Assembly (NCBI RefSeq): GCF_017591425.1
Contig: NW_024467121.1
Span: forward strand, 23,820,707 to 23,884,706
DNA from: Ochotona curzoniae
Lineage: Eukaryota > Chordata > Mammalia > Lagomorpha > Ochotonidae
Direction: 5' to 3'
DNA: 64,000 bases
In this document: positions 22,101 through 34,509 of the stretch, one piece after another
Numbering within the stretch: position 1 is the stretch's first letter
Layout: every line of letters starts with the position of its first letter
Notes under the pieces: model-generated
Seen by the model: the letters and a program-made list of their open reading frames with translations, nothing else
Databases searched by the model: none
Told to the model about the DNA's origin: nothing
Program-made: the position numbers and the translations under genes

Positions 22101-23035
22101 CTTTGCTGAAATGGGATTTGATTTACTAACTCAAAATATTTCATAGAGCATTCTGCAGGGAGAGCCTTCGAGAGGAGGAATGAGAAAACATCTGGTAGAG
22201 CGGATTTACTGTCCACGTTAGTTAAAATGGTTGTACAACAGTTTTTTTTCTTTCACTTTTTTTTAGCAAAAGTAAATAACACACTTGGTGTGTCACTGAT
22301 AAGACCCATTTTTCTGTGAGAGGTAAAGGAGACCAACAGAAATGCAAGGTTAAAGAAAAGCTGGTGAAGATAACTGTCTCTGAACAAGGATTGCAAAAAG
22401 AAATCAAAGAAGTCCGTGAGTTCCTTGTTTAGATTTCACAAACCAATGAAGCATAGCATAGCACAAGTCATTAGTTAGATATATCAGTAATTAGTAAATG
22501 ATCTAGAAGGTGTTGTCTTTTGGGATGTGATATTGAGCAAAGGAATAACACGTATCATAGGCTGAGTAAGTTCCAGGCACTGAGTTTGTATGTTTGCGTG
22601 TGTTTTATTTACCCAACAGTCTTGTATAGTGTTTTTCAAATTTAAAGTTGTTGCCTGTGTGTCAGATGTCACTAGGTGGTACAGCCTGTAACAGAATTTT
22701 TGTCACTTTGGATTACTCCAAAGTTTTTTTCATCAAAGGTGGATGGCAACATTAATCCCTTATTCTGTTTCATAAAGTTTTAGAGTTGAAGGCCACTGCA
22801 TCGTACAACATGCCATTCAGTACTAATGTTTGTGAGATGCTCCTAAATTCTGCCTTTGTGTGAACACTCCCATAAATGTAAGAAATTTTATTTAACTGTC
22901 ACAAAGTTTAATAGATCTTACTTGGATTGAACTGGCGTCTGCTTTACTATACACTGGTTGTAGTTCTGTCTTTAGCAGTAAGACACATGAAAGTTTTTCT
23001 TGTTAAGTCCTTGCTAGATTTTCACTCTTTGTCTT
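19198..23035. other. CEP170 intron 1, first part
   Basis: The first 400 bp are still CpG-island sequence with many overlapping frames, which are composition artefacts. GC falls after about 19900. From 21000 to 23000 it is AT-rich with no SINE, a repeat-poor stretch by the standards of this window. No exon was recognised. Confidence 0.45.
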
Positions 23036-23329
23036 TAAAGGATTGTTTTGTTTATTCAAAATATGGAGAGGGAGGAATAAACATAGCGATCTTCCATGTG
23101 CTGGTTCACTCTCCAAATGGCTGCGGTGGAAGCTGGAGCCACCAGGAACTCTTTCCAAGTCTTTGGATGTGTGGTGATAGGGTTCCCAGGCCCTTGGCTG
23201 TCATCTGCTGCTTTCTTGTGCTTATTAGCAGGCAGCAACATTTGAATTGAAGCAGCTGGGACTCAAGCCAGAGCTCCCATTTGGGAGTATCCAAACAACA
23301 GATTCACCTGCTGTACCACACCAGCCCCA
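23036..23329 (-). mobile_element. SINE, older CSINE copy (reverse)
   Basis: GATCTTCCATGTGCTGGTTC and ACTCTCCAAATGGCTGC, ending GTACCACACCAGCCCCA. It marks the first SINE after the repeat-poor start of the intron. Confidence 0.8.
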
Positions 23330-23439
23330 TTGCCATCTTTGTAAATAATATTACAGCACCTATAACTTCATCATCAGTTTGATCAGTGCTGCTATTTCTG
23401 TTCTGATCTGGTTTCCATATTTAATTCTGTAGGTATGAT

Positions 23440-23700
23440 AGGAATGCAGAGTATGAATGAGTGGGATCCCATATCAGCCTGGTTTGAGTCCCAGCTGTTT
23501 CACTTCCAATCCAGCTTCCTGTGAACATGCCTGGGAAAGCAACAGAAAATGACTTGGTGCCTGCTTTCACTTGGCCCAGTCCTGACTATTGTGTCCATTT
23601 GGGGAGCTAACCAGCAGAGTAAAGATGCTTTTTTCTGTGTCCTTGTCTCTCCTGCCACTTTGCCTTTCAAATAATAAATAAGTAAGCTCTTAGAAAAATA
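23440..23700 (+). mobile_element. SINE, older CSINE copy
   Basis: GGGATCCCATATCAGCCTGG, TGAACATGCCTGGGAAAGC, then CTTTCAAATAATAAATAAGT. The central accession block (gacccaagt...) is partly deleted. Confidence 0.75.
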
Positions 23701-23744
23701 GCAACAGTAATGTCTTTATAAAACCTAACCAAAGAAAGGAGAGG

Positions 23745-23922
23745 AAAAGACCCTATGCCTGACAGAGACTCAAGTCTTTGGGCCATGCTCCTGTGCCTTC
23801 TCAGGCACATTAGCAGGGAGCTGACTTGGAAGCAGAGCAGGAACAACTCTTCTGGCACTCCCATGCAGAAAGCTGGGATTACAAGTGAAAGCTTAACTAG
23901 ACAAGTCACAATGCTGGCTCCT
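23745..23922 (-). mobile_element. SINE fragment (reverse)
   Basis: CTCAAGTCTTTGGGCCATGC, CACATTAGCAGGGAGCTGA and CAATGCTGGCTCC cover the head half of a reverse CSINE; the tail half is missing. Confidence 0.65.
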
Positions 23923-26340
23923 GTACTTCTGCTTTTCTAATGTTAAAATGAGAATGGCCTTTCTTTGTGAAAAGGTGGTTGTTAGTAGTTGGTAAATTTT
24001 CTTTGATATTGTTAGGTTTTGATTTCATCTTAGTAAGCCAATAAAAAGTTAATAACCTTATATTGGTTCTGGATCTTTGGAAAGTTTATCTAGAAGCCAC
24101 TGCTGTAGTCAATATGAAGCAGTATTTCTCTATTTTGCTAGATTTCACCCACTTACATTGACCCCTTCTTAGATTGTCACCTTCAGTACAGCCATAGTTA
24201 ACGCATGTTGATATTACCTTGACTCATGATGGTGTCAACTACAGGACTGAGCAGCTTCCATTCCTGGATGTTTGACATCTACAGATTGAATAAGCCAGAC
24301 CAGTTATGTCTTCATCCTGGCCATGTTCTGAGTATAGCCAAGGACAAAACCATGCAGGTTTATAAATAGAATAAATGTTGCATAAATAAAATGCTGGGGG
24401 AGGGGAAATTGATGCAAAGAGAATTAAAAATTCTTTAAATTTTTTTGCTTTATTGAAGAAGAAAACCATTATATTCTCTGGTAGTAAAGGAAAGGGGTGG
24501 TATAGTCTAATGAGAGATCTGGTAATTATATGATTATATGATAGAAAGTTAAGATACTTGCTAGGAAAAAAATAAGGATGTGGAGGTATAGTGAGTGATG
24601 GAAGTGTATTTCAATGGTGCAGAAATTTCTTTTTTTAAATTGAGTAAGTGAAGGATGCTTTTACTATTGTAGCTTATCTGATTTACAACTTCCAATTCAA
24701 CAAGTAACTTTCTAATATTTCTTATGTATGCTCCCAATGAGTTTCTTTCAATTGAAACAAATAAAAACGATTTTAACCCACCTTCTTTTTTAGACATGAA
24801 AGATGATATCTTTTTACAGTATCCTGCATATTAAGGGTTACTATTTTAGAATGGTTAGGACATTTGTCTATGAAGGTGACATTTAGTTGAAAATTGCATT
24901 ATGTTGAGAAGCAAGCATTGCAGATATCTGGGTGGAGAGTATTCTACTCAGGGGAAGTGACTCCTAGACTGACTGGATTGAATGAATCTAGAAAACAAAA
25001 AGGCCACTGTGGATGGTGATGAGTGAGCAAAAGTAAGAGTAGGAGAAAATGAGTTGGGGGTAGAAATTGTATTGATTTTATGTAAGCGCTGTGAGAGTTA
25101 ATGGGAAGACTTTAGAGCAGCAGAGTGACAAAAGAATTAGATTGTATTTTGAAAGGAAGCCTCTGGGCTAGTTTGTGGAAGACAGACTTCAAAGGAGCAG
25201 GAGGGGAGCTAAGTAGTGATTGATTTAGACCAAGAGATGTTAATGGCTCAGGAACCCTGGAGATAATGGTGAAGGATGCCAGTTTTGTGTCTAAAAGGTC
25301 AAGAGTTTGGGATTGGTGAAGTTCCACATCCAGGTGGACATCTAAGTAGGCAGATGCACATGTAAATCAAGATGTCAGAGGAGAATTTGGAATGAAGAAA
25401 ACCCAATTTCCAGTATCACCAGAAGATTGGAGGAGAGGGTAAGTAGGAAAGAAAGTAACTGGACTGAGAAGAGGTCCAAGGTTTGGGAACTGGTTGTCTC
25501 CAGCTCTCAGTTTGACAAGAAAAGGAACTCTCAAAGAAGATTGAGAGGAAGTGGCCAGGACAGTAATAAGGAGGCTGGAGGAACGTGGTGTTCTAGGACG
25601 GAAGGACAGGAGTTACTGTAGAGAGGAAATAAGAAGTCACCTGTGTCACTTTTTGTCATATAAATACTTGTTATACCAGATAATATTCTTGTTCCTTGTA
25701 AAAGGTCTCTGGAAAAAAAAAACAGCTTCATTAGATCTCTCTTCATTTTGGTTTAATTAATAAGTATGTTAAATTAATCTCCTCTGGAAACTACATCAAA
25801 GCCCAGGACTAAGTTTTAGTTATAAGTAGTCCAGTGCTATTTCACAGAGGAAGAGTAGGCATGACTGCTGCTGCTACTGAGATTTGAAGAAAAGGGGCAA
25901 TGCTGTTCAGAAAGAACATATTGCCAAAAATTGCCTTATAGTCACTAGTTGTGCAATATTGAGTACATTGCTTAATATTAGAAACTCAAGAATCTCCTTC
26001 CATTGCTGTTTTAAGCGTGACACCAACTCCATTGTGTTAGATTAAAGACATATCCTATGGCTAGGATGACAAAGAAAAGTATTCCTCATTATAACTTTAC
26101 AGCTGTGATTGCCTCTTGATGGACAGTTTTACACATCATTCCTCAATTTTGGGGGATTGAGAAAAAAGCTAGGAGGAACAGAACAGTAGGCTTCGAAGTA
26201 GTGCTTTTCCGTAATCCTAAACTCATCCTTTTATTCTAGACAGAGTACCTACATAAAAATATAGCAGAAATTAAAAAAAGAAGCAAGAAGGAGACCTTTG
26301 ATTTTTCTCTAAGGCAGGGAGGAGAGTTTCATTTCCTTCC
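23923..26340. other. CEP170 intron 1; possible old repeat at 24900-25430
   Basis: Mostly AT-rich. The part from about 24900 to 25430 (GGACATCTAAGTAGGCAG, AGAGATGTTAATGGCTCAGG) reads like a degenerate copy of an ancient interspersed repeat, but I cannot name the family. Nothing else recognised. Confidence 0.3.
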
Positions 26341-26685
26341 TTTCTTTCTTCCTTCCTTTTTTAAAAGATGCATTCACTTTTTATTTGAAAGGCACATTTA
26401 CAGAGAGAAGGAAGGAAAGAGAAAAATCTAATATTCTATGTACTGATTCCCCTCTCCTTTCTGGCCACAAAGGCTGGATCTGGGCTGGTCTGAAGCCAGG
26501 AGCCAGAACCTGCTTTCTGATCTCCTACATGGGTGCACGAGCCCAAGGATCCAGTGCTTTCCTGGGCTTTAAGCTGGAGAATTGGGTCGAAAGTGGAGCA
26601 GTCAGAGCATGAACCTATGCCCATATGGAATGCAAGTGCTGCAGGCGGAGCATTAGCTTGCTATTCTGTCATGTAGGCCTCAAGC
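26341..26685 (-). mobile_element. SINE, older CSINE copy (reverse)
   Basis: A reverse A-tail region expanded to TTCCTTTCTTTCTTCCTTCC, then TTTTTATTTGAAAGGCACAT, CCTACATGGGTGCACGAGCC and a head end at GTCATGTAGGCCT. Confidence 0.8.
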
Positions 26686-27079
26686 TTTCCTGTTTAAACT
26701 GACTTTTATGTTTTCCTCAAAAGGAGTTATACTGGATAAAATTCATTGCAAGATTGGTCCCATTATATGGATTAGTAAAAATACAGATTCAAAGTTTAGG
26801 GATTGTTCAGTAGTTCTGAACTTAAGGCAGCCGACCACAAACCAGCTTAAGGAAATCAGAGGATCAGAGGAATAGCCTGTTTGATGTTACAAAGTAGGAA
26901 ATATTTACTTTGGTGAAAAACAATGTTGCAAAGAGAAGACTTTTCTGTGGCAAGCTTTTTAATGTAATAGGACCATAACTTCAAATATTTACATTGTGAG
27001 CCAACTGTTGCCTTGGTTGCTCAATACATACTTAAAATTGATACCTAATGCATTTCAATTTAAATGAGACTTAGTGGTT

Positions 27080-27402
27080 TTTTTTTTTTAACTATTTTGT
27101 TTTTACCGAAAGCCAGAGTTACACAGAGCGAGAGGGAAAAAGTGTGTGAGAGAGAGAGAGATTTTGCATCTGCTATTTCATTCCCCACATGGCCCTAACA
27201 GCCAGAACTGGACCAGTATGAAGATGGGAACTAGGAGGTTCTTCTGGTTCTCCCACATGGGTAGCTAGGCCAGAGGCTTTCCCATGCCATAATCAGAGAG
27301 CTGGATCAGAAGTAGAGCAGGTGGGACATGAATCCACACGCCACATGGGCTGCAAGCACCAAAGGAGGAGGATTAGCCTGCCATAGCACCAGCCCTGCTA
27401 CT
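27080..27402 (-). mobile_element. SINE, older CSINE copy (reverse)
   Basis: A poly-T start, AAAGCCAGAGTTACACAGAG, TCTCCCACATGGGTAGCTAG and GCCATAGCACCAGCCC. A short (GA)n at 27146-27161 lies in the CT-rich block. Confidence 0.85.
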
Positions 27403-27978
27403 TTGATTTTTTAAATAGTTTTCCTCTTTTACAATGTTAGCTCTTATATAGTGCAGAGAATTGAGGAAATACTATCAAGTCCATGAGAATACACTGTTAG
27501 AATCCCATTAATTAGTGACACTGTTGCATCTTACAGTCTGTAATTTAGTGACATTATTAACATCATGATGCTTAACTTTCTGATCTTAATTTTTATTGGT
27601 ATGAAGACTCCATGTTACCAGTTTACTTACATTATAGTTTATGCAAATTAAGGTGTTTCTAAAATTGTAAGCAATGCTGCAGTGGCTGTGTCTGAGTATT
27701 TCTGTGCAAATCATTGGGCTTATTTATTATTATTATTTTTTGACTCAAAGAACTTAGATGTGTCAGATACAGATACAAATGAAGAATTCTAAAGGCTTTT
27801 AAAAAGGTTTAAATGAAATTACCTCTCGCTCCCCCAGGTGTATACCAATATATATTTCTACTACTATTGTGCAAAATGAGGTGTTTCAATAGCCCTTGAA
27901 CAATCAGGGATTATATGTCTTTTAATAAATGTTTTGCCAACTTAATGATAATAGGAAAACCTTACTTAAGTTTTATCC
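27403..27978. other. CEP170 intron 1, no recognised feature
   Basis: AT-rich, nothing recognised. Confidence 0.35.
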
Positions 27979-28312
27979 AGGGCCCAGTGTGGTGGCCTAG
28001 CAGCTAAAGTCCTCGCCTTGAATGCGCCAGGATCCCATATGGGTGCTGGCTCTAATCCCAGCAGTCCCACTTCCCATCCAGTTCCCTGCCTGTTGCCTGG
28101 GAAAGCAGTTAAGGACAGCCCAAAGCCTTGCGACCCTGCATCCACATGGGAAACCTGGAACAAGTTCCTGGCTCCTGGCTTCAGATTGACTCAGCTGTGG
28201 TCATTGTGTTCACGTGGGAAGTTAATCTTTGGGTGAAAGATCTTCTTCTCTGTCTCTGCTCCTCTCTGTATACTGACTTTACAATAAAAATAAATAAATC
28301 TTAAAAAAAAAT
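27979..28312 (+). mobile_element. SINE, young CSINE
   Basis: GGGCCCAGTGTGGTGGCCTA at the head, GCTCTAATCCC in the B-box region, and a tail AATAAATAAATCTTAAAAAA. One of the best-preserved copies. Confidence 0.92.
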
Positions 28313-28322
28313 ACATGGTATA

Positions 28323-28652
28323 AAGCCCAACATGATAGCCTAGCAGCTGAAGTTCTTGCCTTGCATGTGTTGGGACCCCATACGAACACAGGTTCATATT
28401 CCAGCTGCTCTACTTCCCTTCCAGTTCCCTGCTTGTGGCCTGGGACAGGCAGTGGGAAATGGTCCAAGCCTTGGGACCCTGCACCTGCGTGGGAGACTCA
28501 GAAGAAGCTCTTGGCTCCTGGCTTTGGAACAGCTCAACTCCTGCCTTTGTGGTCACTGAAGAGTGGAACATTGAGTGGAAGATCTTTCTCTCTGTGTCTC
28601 CTCTCTATAAATCTAACATTCTGATAAAAAAATTTTAATCTTAAAGAAAAAA
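28323..28652 (+). mobile_element. SINE, young CSINE, tandem to the previous copy
   Basis: AAGCCCAACATGATAGCCTAG head and GGTTCATATTCC in the B-box region. It starts about ten bases after the preceding SINE's A tail, so it probably inserted into that tail. Confidence 0.88.
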
Positions 28653-28732
28653 TATGCTACATTTTTTTTTATGTTTAACACCGCCCAAAGAAACCACTTT
28701 TCTGTTAAAAGATACAGAAAAGATGTAGGGGG

Positions 28733-28991
28733 TACAATTGGATGCCAGTTCATGTTCTGGCTGATCCACTTCTGATCCAGCTTCCTGTTTGTGAGCTGGG
28801 AAAGCAGTGGAAATGCCTCAAGCTCTTGGATCTAACACACATTGGTGGCCCAGAAAAAGCTCCTGGCTCCTGGCTTTGGATTGGCTCAACTCCGATTGTT
28901 GTGACCATTTGGGGAGTGAACCAGTGGATGGTAGATCTTAGTCTCTCCTTCTCTGTAAATCTGCCTTTCAGATAAATATTCTCTAAAAAGG
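28733..28991 (+). mobile_element. SINE, older CSINE copy lacking its head
   Basis: It begins at GGATGCCAGTTCATGTTCTG and runs to CTTTCAGATAAATATTCTC. The A-box region is gone. Confidence 0.75.
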
Positions 28992-30259
28992 AAAATAACT
29001 TGATTTTATAACCATTGAACCATTCCATGCCCCTTCTCCCAGCTCGTGGCTGCTATCCTTCTTCTGTCTCCATCATTGTGACAGTTCTTAGTTACCTCAT
29101 TTAGTTGGAATCATACAATATTTATTTTTTTGTGACTGGTTTATTTATGTTTGGTTGTGTTGCATCCATTCATCAAAATTCCCTTCCTTTTAAAGAATGA
29201 ATTCAGCTCTACTGTGTATGTGTATATATATTCTACATTTTGGTTATGCACGTGGACACTGTATTGTTTACGGTTGTTAGTTACTCGCACCAGTAATCTT
29301 TTACTTATTTTAGCTACCTTTTGCCCTCAAAATAATAGGAACTCTTTCACAAATGAAATATTAAAAATGAAAACGTAAGTTATGCTTATGGGCTTCTTTT
29401 TTAAATAAAATCTCTGTGTTTCACCTCAGAAATAGTTACATTCTAAAATCTTTGCACTGAATTGTTATATACTGCATGATCCTCTGGTAGTAGCCACCCT
29501 AGGCATCTGTAATCTGTAAAAACTCATGTGAAAAACAGACTTATGGGTTGTGCAGCAGCTGAAATGATTATTTAAAATTTCTAGCCAAAGCAAGACTTGA
29601 TTGCTTAATTTATCAAATTATGTAGAAGACATAATAATACTGCTTTAATAAACTTTATTCTGCATACTTATATGCTATAAGTGTGAAATATTTAAAACTG
29701 CTTTTAATGTAAATAGTCATGTGATATCTGTGTAGAGCTGGACTTACTAGAATAGCTGCTAACCATGTATGAATTAGTTTTTTCAGTTATTTATATTTCA
29801 GATTCTCAGTAGTTAACACATGGCTGTTGGCTAATGTATCAGACAATGTAGCTGCAGAGCATTTCTTTCAGCATAATTTTATTGCACAGTGCTAATGTAT
29901 CAATAAACATTAAAATTTAACACTAAAGTAAGAAGAAAACCTGTATATACATATATATATATATATATATAATTAAGGCTAGTAATTAGTAAAATATTAT
30001 ACAAAAAAAGTATATTTGTGACGTGGACATAAAATATTCTTACTTACAAGTACTGAAACTTCTTAGTTACTTCATACTTGGATGTTTGCATTCAGTTGAC
30101 ATGTGTTAAACTGATGCTGTGAGAGATGGTTTATACCCATCTCACACACAGTTACTGTATTAACAGAACCATTCGTAAAGGCTGAGACAATGACATGCTA
30201 AAATTAAGTACAGAGAAATGGCAGAAATAGAAATTGTTGTCATAGAATGAGCTAAGGAC
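28992..30259. other. CEP170 intron 1; (AT)n at 29949-29971
   Basis: AT-rich. Contains an ATATATAT run near 29950. No coding or splice signal recognised. Confidence 0.4.
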
Positions 30260-30500
30260 AGTGAAGCAAAAATATTTGCCTGCAGAGTCTCACAGGCCCT
30301 TAACTTATGAACTCATGGTCGGGGGAAACACAGTGGAAAATGGCCCAGCTCCCTGTGTCCCTGCACACATGTGAGAAACCCGGATGAAGCTTTTGGCTTT
30401 GCCCTCACCCAACCTTGACTGTTGAACCATCTGAGAAATGAACCAACAGATGGAATCTCTCCCTCTCTGTAACTTTTCACATCAATCAATTCATGAATGT
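30260..30500 (+). mobile_element. SINE, highly decayed CSINE
   Basis: AGTGGAAAATGGCCCAGCTC, CACACATGTGAGAAACCCGG and GAAATGAACCAACAGATGGA are in CSINE order; the first third is not recognisable. Confidence 0.6.
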
Positions 30501-31014
30501 TTAAAGTTTTTTTTAAAAAAATTTTTACTGAATCATTGTTTTTCCTATTAGCTTTTCAACTCCAGGGTTGTCTTTTCAAAAATAAATAAGAGTCAGATAT
30601 AGAATATGTGGCTTGATACTTTGAATGTTACCTCCACTCTTTGTGAGAAATTGTTTTTGGCATTAATAGTAGTTCAGGTTTATTGTAAATTGTGGTTTTT
30701 CTTGATATGTACTTGCTTTCGTTGCAACTTTTAAAAACAATTCACAACATCTGCAGCAGATGATAAAAGTAGCGTTTGGAGCACTTATTCCAAAATAATC
30801 ATAAGTATTTGTAAGCAGACATTTCCCTTATATTGAATTTATTCACATGAGTACTCAATTCGTAGCTTGGTAGCTACCCAAAAAAAGCACAGCTGTGGAG
30901 GTATTTTGGGAGTAACTATACAAATGGGGTGGGGATTGAAAATAAATTGTTCCCAAGTGTATACTTCATTATCTGTCCCAGATCAAATGCAGTTTTGAAT
31001 GTTTTAAGTACATG

Positions 31015-31265
31015 ACATTTTCCTCAGAGAGACTTCCCTGAGCCATCCACCCTAAAAATGTAACCTCACGCTGTTTTCTTTTTCTTTGTTCTTCCTTTCT
31101 ACTGTCACCAATACTGTTTTTTTTTTTTTAATTTTTCTTCATTTATCCAGCTATTTGTGTATTTTCGCTTCTTTGAGAACAGGGGCTCTTTCTGTCCTGA
31201 TCCTAAACTGTCTGCAACATATGATGTCTAGTACCCATGAACAAAGACAAATGTATTAATTCATT
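31015..31265 (+). mobile_element. L2 fragment
   Basis: AGAGAGACTTCCCTGAGCCA, GAGAACAGGGGCTCTTTCTG and AACAAAGACAAATGTATTAATTC follow the order of the L2 3' region. Confidence 0.5.
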
Positions 31266-33015
31266 TTGTAGTGTTCTGTGAAATAGAGCCCTCTGCTGTA
31301 ATTGATATAAGCTGTTCATGTCAGTTTTCTAGAACTTACAGAATTACTGTAATTAGAAATAGTACATGTGTATAAAGTAGCAATTATGGATGCACACATA
31401 CACACATGTAGGAATTTCAGGTTTTTGAAGCTGAGACTAGAACATTATTTCAGTTTAAATACTTTGAAATCCATTATGTAGTGTTTTCAAAAACACATAT
31501 ATTCTATGAACTTTTTAAAGACTCCCTCATCTGGCACATGATTAATGGTTACTAAATGCTATCTATTGTGAGTAAAAGAATACAGAAATTGTGTTTCTTT
31601 GCTTTCATAATACGATCTATATGGTATTGGGTCCTGAATTACTGCAATATTTAATCTACACCATATTTGGCTTCAGATATTTAGCTGAAATGCAAGCTTG
31701 ACTATTTCTTTTTCACTTTCCAATATATATGACATCAGATAACATAGGGTTGTAGTTTCGAGGGTATTTTCTACTAGGACTGTGTAGGAGGAGACTTGTG
31801 AAATAGAAATCCTGAATCATTTAAAATATTTTCCATTTTCAGTACTTGGTATGATGGGTGAAATCAATAGGACAGTTTATGCAATGAGTTATTCATTCTA
31901 GTTTATAAGCTTTCTTACTGGTTCAAAGGATGATTTTAAAGGAGGAAATTTACAACTTTCTCCTTTGATGAAATTTTTCTTTTTTTATGTTAGGAAAATC
32001 ATATCTATCCCCTTCTATTACTGGTTCAGGAAATAGAGCAAGTCCATGGACCAGTTCCATGGAGATCATTGTCATCATTTCATGCCTTACAGTACCAGGC
32101 AAAAGTAGTCACGTGGATGCAGAAGTAGATAATATTTTACTAAAGTGAGGACTGGTCAGGTGAGAGGAAAACCTTTCTTACCATCTACAGTGATAACCTT
32201 TTAAAATATGAGGCAAGCTCCTTCTCTTTCTGCAATAACAGGGGTTGTTGGATAAGAGGGTTATTCTCTGCAAAGCCATCTGGTTATGACTCAGCCAGTT
32301 GATTGCCAAAGCATAAGAATAGGTTGCCCTGAACATGTGTTAAAGTAACTGCATCCACTTGCTATCATTTATGTAATAGGTTTTTATTTCCCTCTCAAAC
32401 ATAATAATGTGAATCAATTACCTTTTCTATGAGTCATATGATATACTATTCTTTAACGATGTTTTTTATATATAAAGTATAGTATTTATTGTTTGCCTAT
32501 CTCTTTACTCTGGTATTAAAGTAATTGAGATCAAATCCTTCTTACTATCTTTTCTTAATTTAAATAGAGCTTCTTCAGTCCAGCCTGACATGACCCACTA
32601 CCTGCTGCAATGCTAGCAAGTACATACTGTGGTCTAGTCTAGCCAGGCATTACCAAATCTCCTCCCCAGCACTCCCCCCAGCCCCAGCGTTTGCATGCGT
32701 CAATGGGCAGTGGGTGATTGTATTTAACCAAGCCTAGATCTCCCACATGGGTCGATTCTTTGACTAACCCAGTCATGCCTTCAGTTTACCCTCTCTAAGC
32801 CACTCTGTCTCAGCTCCCTTGCCTACCTGCAAATGCAGTAGCCTGGTCTGTGGAAGACTCCAGAAGTCATTCCTCCCTTGTCAAATGTGACTTCTGCCAC
32901 TTTCACTCCAGTGCACTCACAGACCACCCTCCTCAAGCAATCTGCAGCCCTTAACCCCTGGCCGGAGCCCTGGGTGACATGTCCCAGCCCAGCATTCTCC
33001 ACCTTCCCCACTCAT
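31266..33015. other. CEP170 intron 1; unassigned segment at 32600-33015
   Basis: The first part is AT-rich and featureless. From about 32600 the base composition becomes noticeably more C-rich, leading into the purine tract. I cannot assign that segment to a repeat family or exon. Confidence 0.35.
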
Positions 33016-33023
33016 AAAGAAAA

Positions 33024-33072
<49 letters not shown>

Positions 33073-33173
33073 AGAGAAGAGAAGAGAAGAGAAGAGAAGA
33101 GAAGAGAAGAGAAGAGAAGAGAAGAGAAAGAGGAAGAGGAAGAGGAAGAGGAAGAAGAAAAGGAAAGAAAGAG
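33016..33173 (+). repeat. 158-nt uninterrupted polypurine tract
   Basis: All A or G from 33016 to 33173: a (GA)n block, then (GAAGA)n, then (GGAAGA)n. Both strands are open through it, which explains low-complexity frames rich in Arg/Glu or Leu/Ser. Such tracts can form intramolecular triplexes and are length-polymorphic. Confidence 0.97.
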
Positions 33174-33344
33174 CCAACTATACTGGCATACTGGTATAGT
33201 TCACACAAGTTTGAAAGTAACCAGGCCCAGGATGCTCACCAGCTACTGACTGCTTCTCTCCCAGCAGTGTAACACTTTCCTGTGTACCAGGCAACCTAGG
33301 CAGTTGCCTACAGCTGGGGTCTAAGGTTTCTTGAAACTGAAACT

Positions 33345-33648
33345 GGCACAGGCTAGTTTTCCATCTGTGGTGCTAGTACCCCCACAGGTTCTAGTTCATG
33401 TTCTGGTTGCTCCACTTCCTATTCAGCTTCCTGCTTACAGCCTGGGAAAGTAGCAGAGCATGACCCAAGGACTTGGGTGCCTGCACCCGTGTGGGACACC
33501 CAAAAGGAACTCCTGACTTCCAGCTTCAGATCAGCCCAGCTCTGACCTTTGCAGCATTTTGGGGAATAAAACCACAGGTGTAACATCTCTTTGTTTCTCC
33601 CTGTCTCTCTGTAATTCTTTCCAAGGCAAAAGTAAATCTTAAAAAACC
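33345..33648 (+). mobile_element. SINE, older CSINE copy
   Basis: CAGGTTCTAGTTCATGTTCTG, CAGCCTGGGAAAGTAGCAG, CCGTGTGGGACACCCAAAAG and TAAATCTTAAAAAACC at the end. Confidence 0.82.
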
Positions 33649-33884
33649 TTGAAATTAATAAGCACAGAAGATAGAGACTGATTCAATTTTGTATTATATA
33701 CATTCTGTATTTCAGATTCCGTTATTGCAGTGTTAAAGACAGTGAGGGTTGGCCATAGAGGAAAAGACAGAGTTTTCAGTTTTGCCTTAGCTGTGTGGTT
33801 GATTATAGCTGTCCTTACAAGAGTGCCACACTATTTTGACTATTGTAGTTTAGTGGAAGTTTTCAAGAAACACAAGTACTTTTT

Positions 33885-34188
33885 TTTGTTTTTGAGGTTG
33901 TTTTGGCTATTTATTTTGAAAGTTGGAGTTATAGAGAGAGAAATCTTCCATGTCATGTCTCGGACTCCAGATGGCTACAGTGAGCAACATTGGACCAGGG
34001 AAAAGCCTGGAGCCAGAAACTTAATCCTTGTTTCCAACATGGGTGGCAGGTGCCCAAACACTTGGGCTTTCCATTACTGCTGTTGCTAGGCTATTAGCAG
34101 TGTGCTGGATTGGAATTAGAGCAGCTGGGACAGGAACCAGCAAACCTTATGGGATGCATAGGGCTCTATCAACCACTTCAGCCCCAGA
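33885..34188 (-). mobile_element. SINE, older CSINE copy (reverse)
   Basis: TTATTTTGAAAGTTGGAG, AAATCTTCCATGTCATG, CCAACATGGGTGGCAGGTGC and a head end at CAACCACTTCAGCCCC. Confidence 0.82.
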
Positions 34189-34264
34189 CTGATTTTTCTG
34201 TGTGTAAATAATGCCATTGAGATTTTGATAGGGATTGTGTAAAGTGTTTAGGTTTCATTGGGAA

Positions 34265-34380
34265 GTTTTGGTATTTGTCTTAATCTGTTCATGTATGTAG
34301 CTATGACAAAACACCATGACTTGGGTAATTATAAAGAACAAAATTATTTCTCAGAATTCTAGAGGCTGTGAAGTCTTCAT
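34265..34380 (-). mobile_element. ERVL-MaLR-like LTR fragment
   Basis: TAGCTATGACAAAACACCATG and CTTGGGTAATTATAAAGAACA, then TCTCAGAATTCTAGAGGCTG resemble the outer end of MaLR-type LTRs in reverse. It is an ancient non-coding remnant. Family assignment is from memory. Confidence 0.45.
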
Positions 34381-34509
34381 TGTCACATTCCTAGAATTAG
34401 TTGCACTTGGTCATGGTGATCATTCGTTTCAACATGCTGCTAAATATGGTTTTCTGGTATTTTGTTAAAGAATTTTTCAGCAGAAGGTATCATAAAATCA
34501 TTATAGTTA

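Noticed and set aside
27979..28312. tRNA-like promoter boxes in SINEs as possible tRNA genes
   Set aside because: The B-box-like GGTTCTAATCC sits in every CSINE; there is no cloverleaf or acceptor stem. These are tRNA-derived SINE heads.
32878..33249. Frames of 85-123 codons at 33 kb
   Set aside because: They consist mainly of the translated (GA)n/(GAAGA)n tract on either strand.
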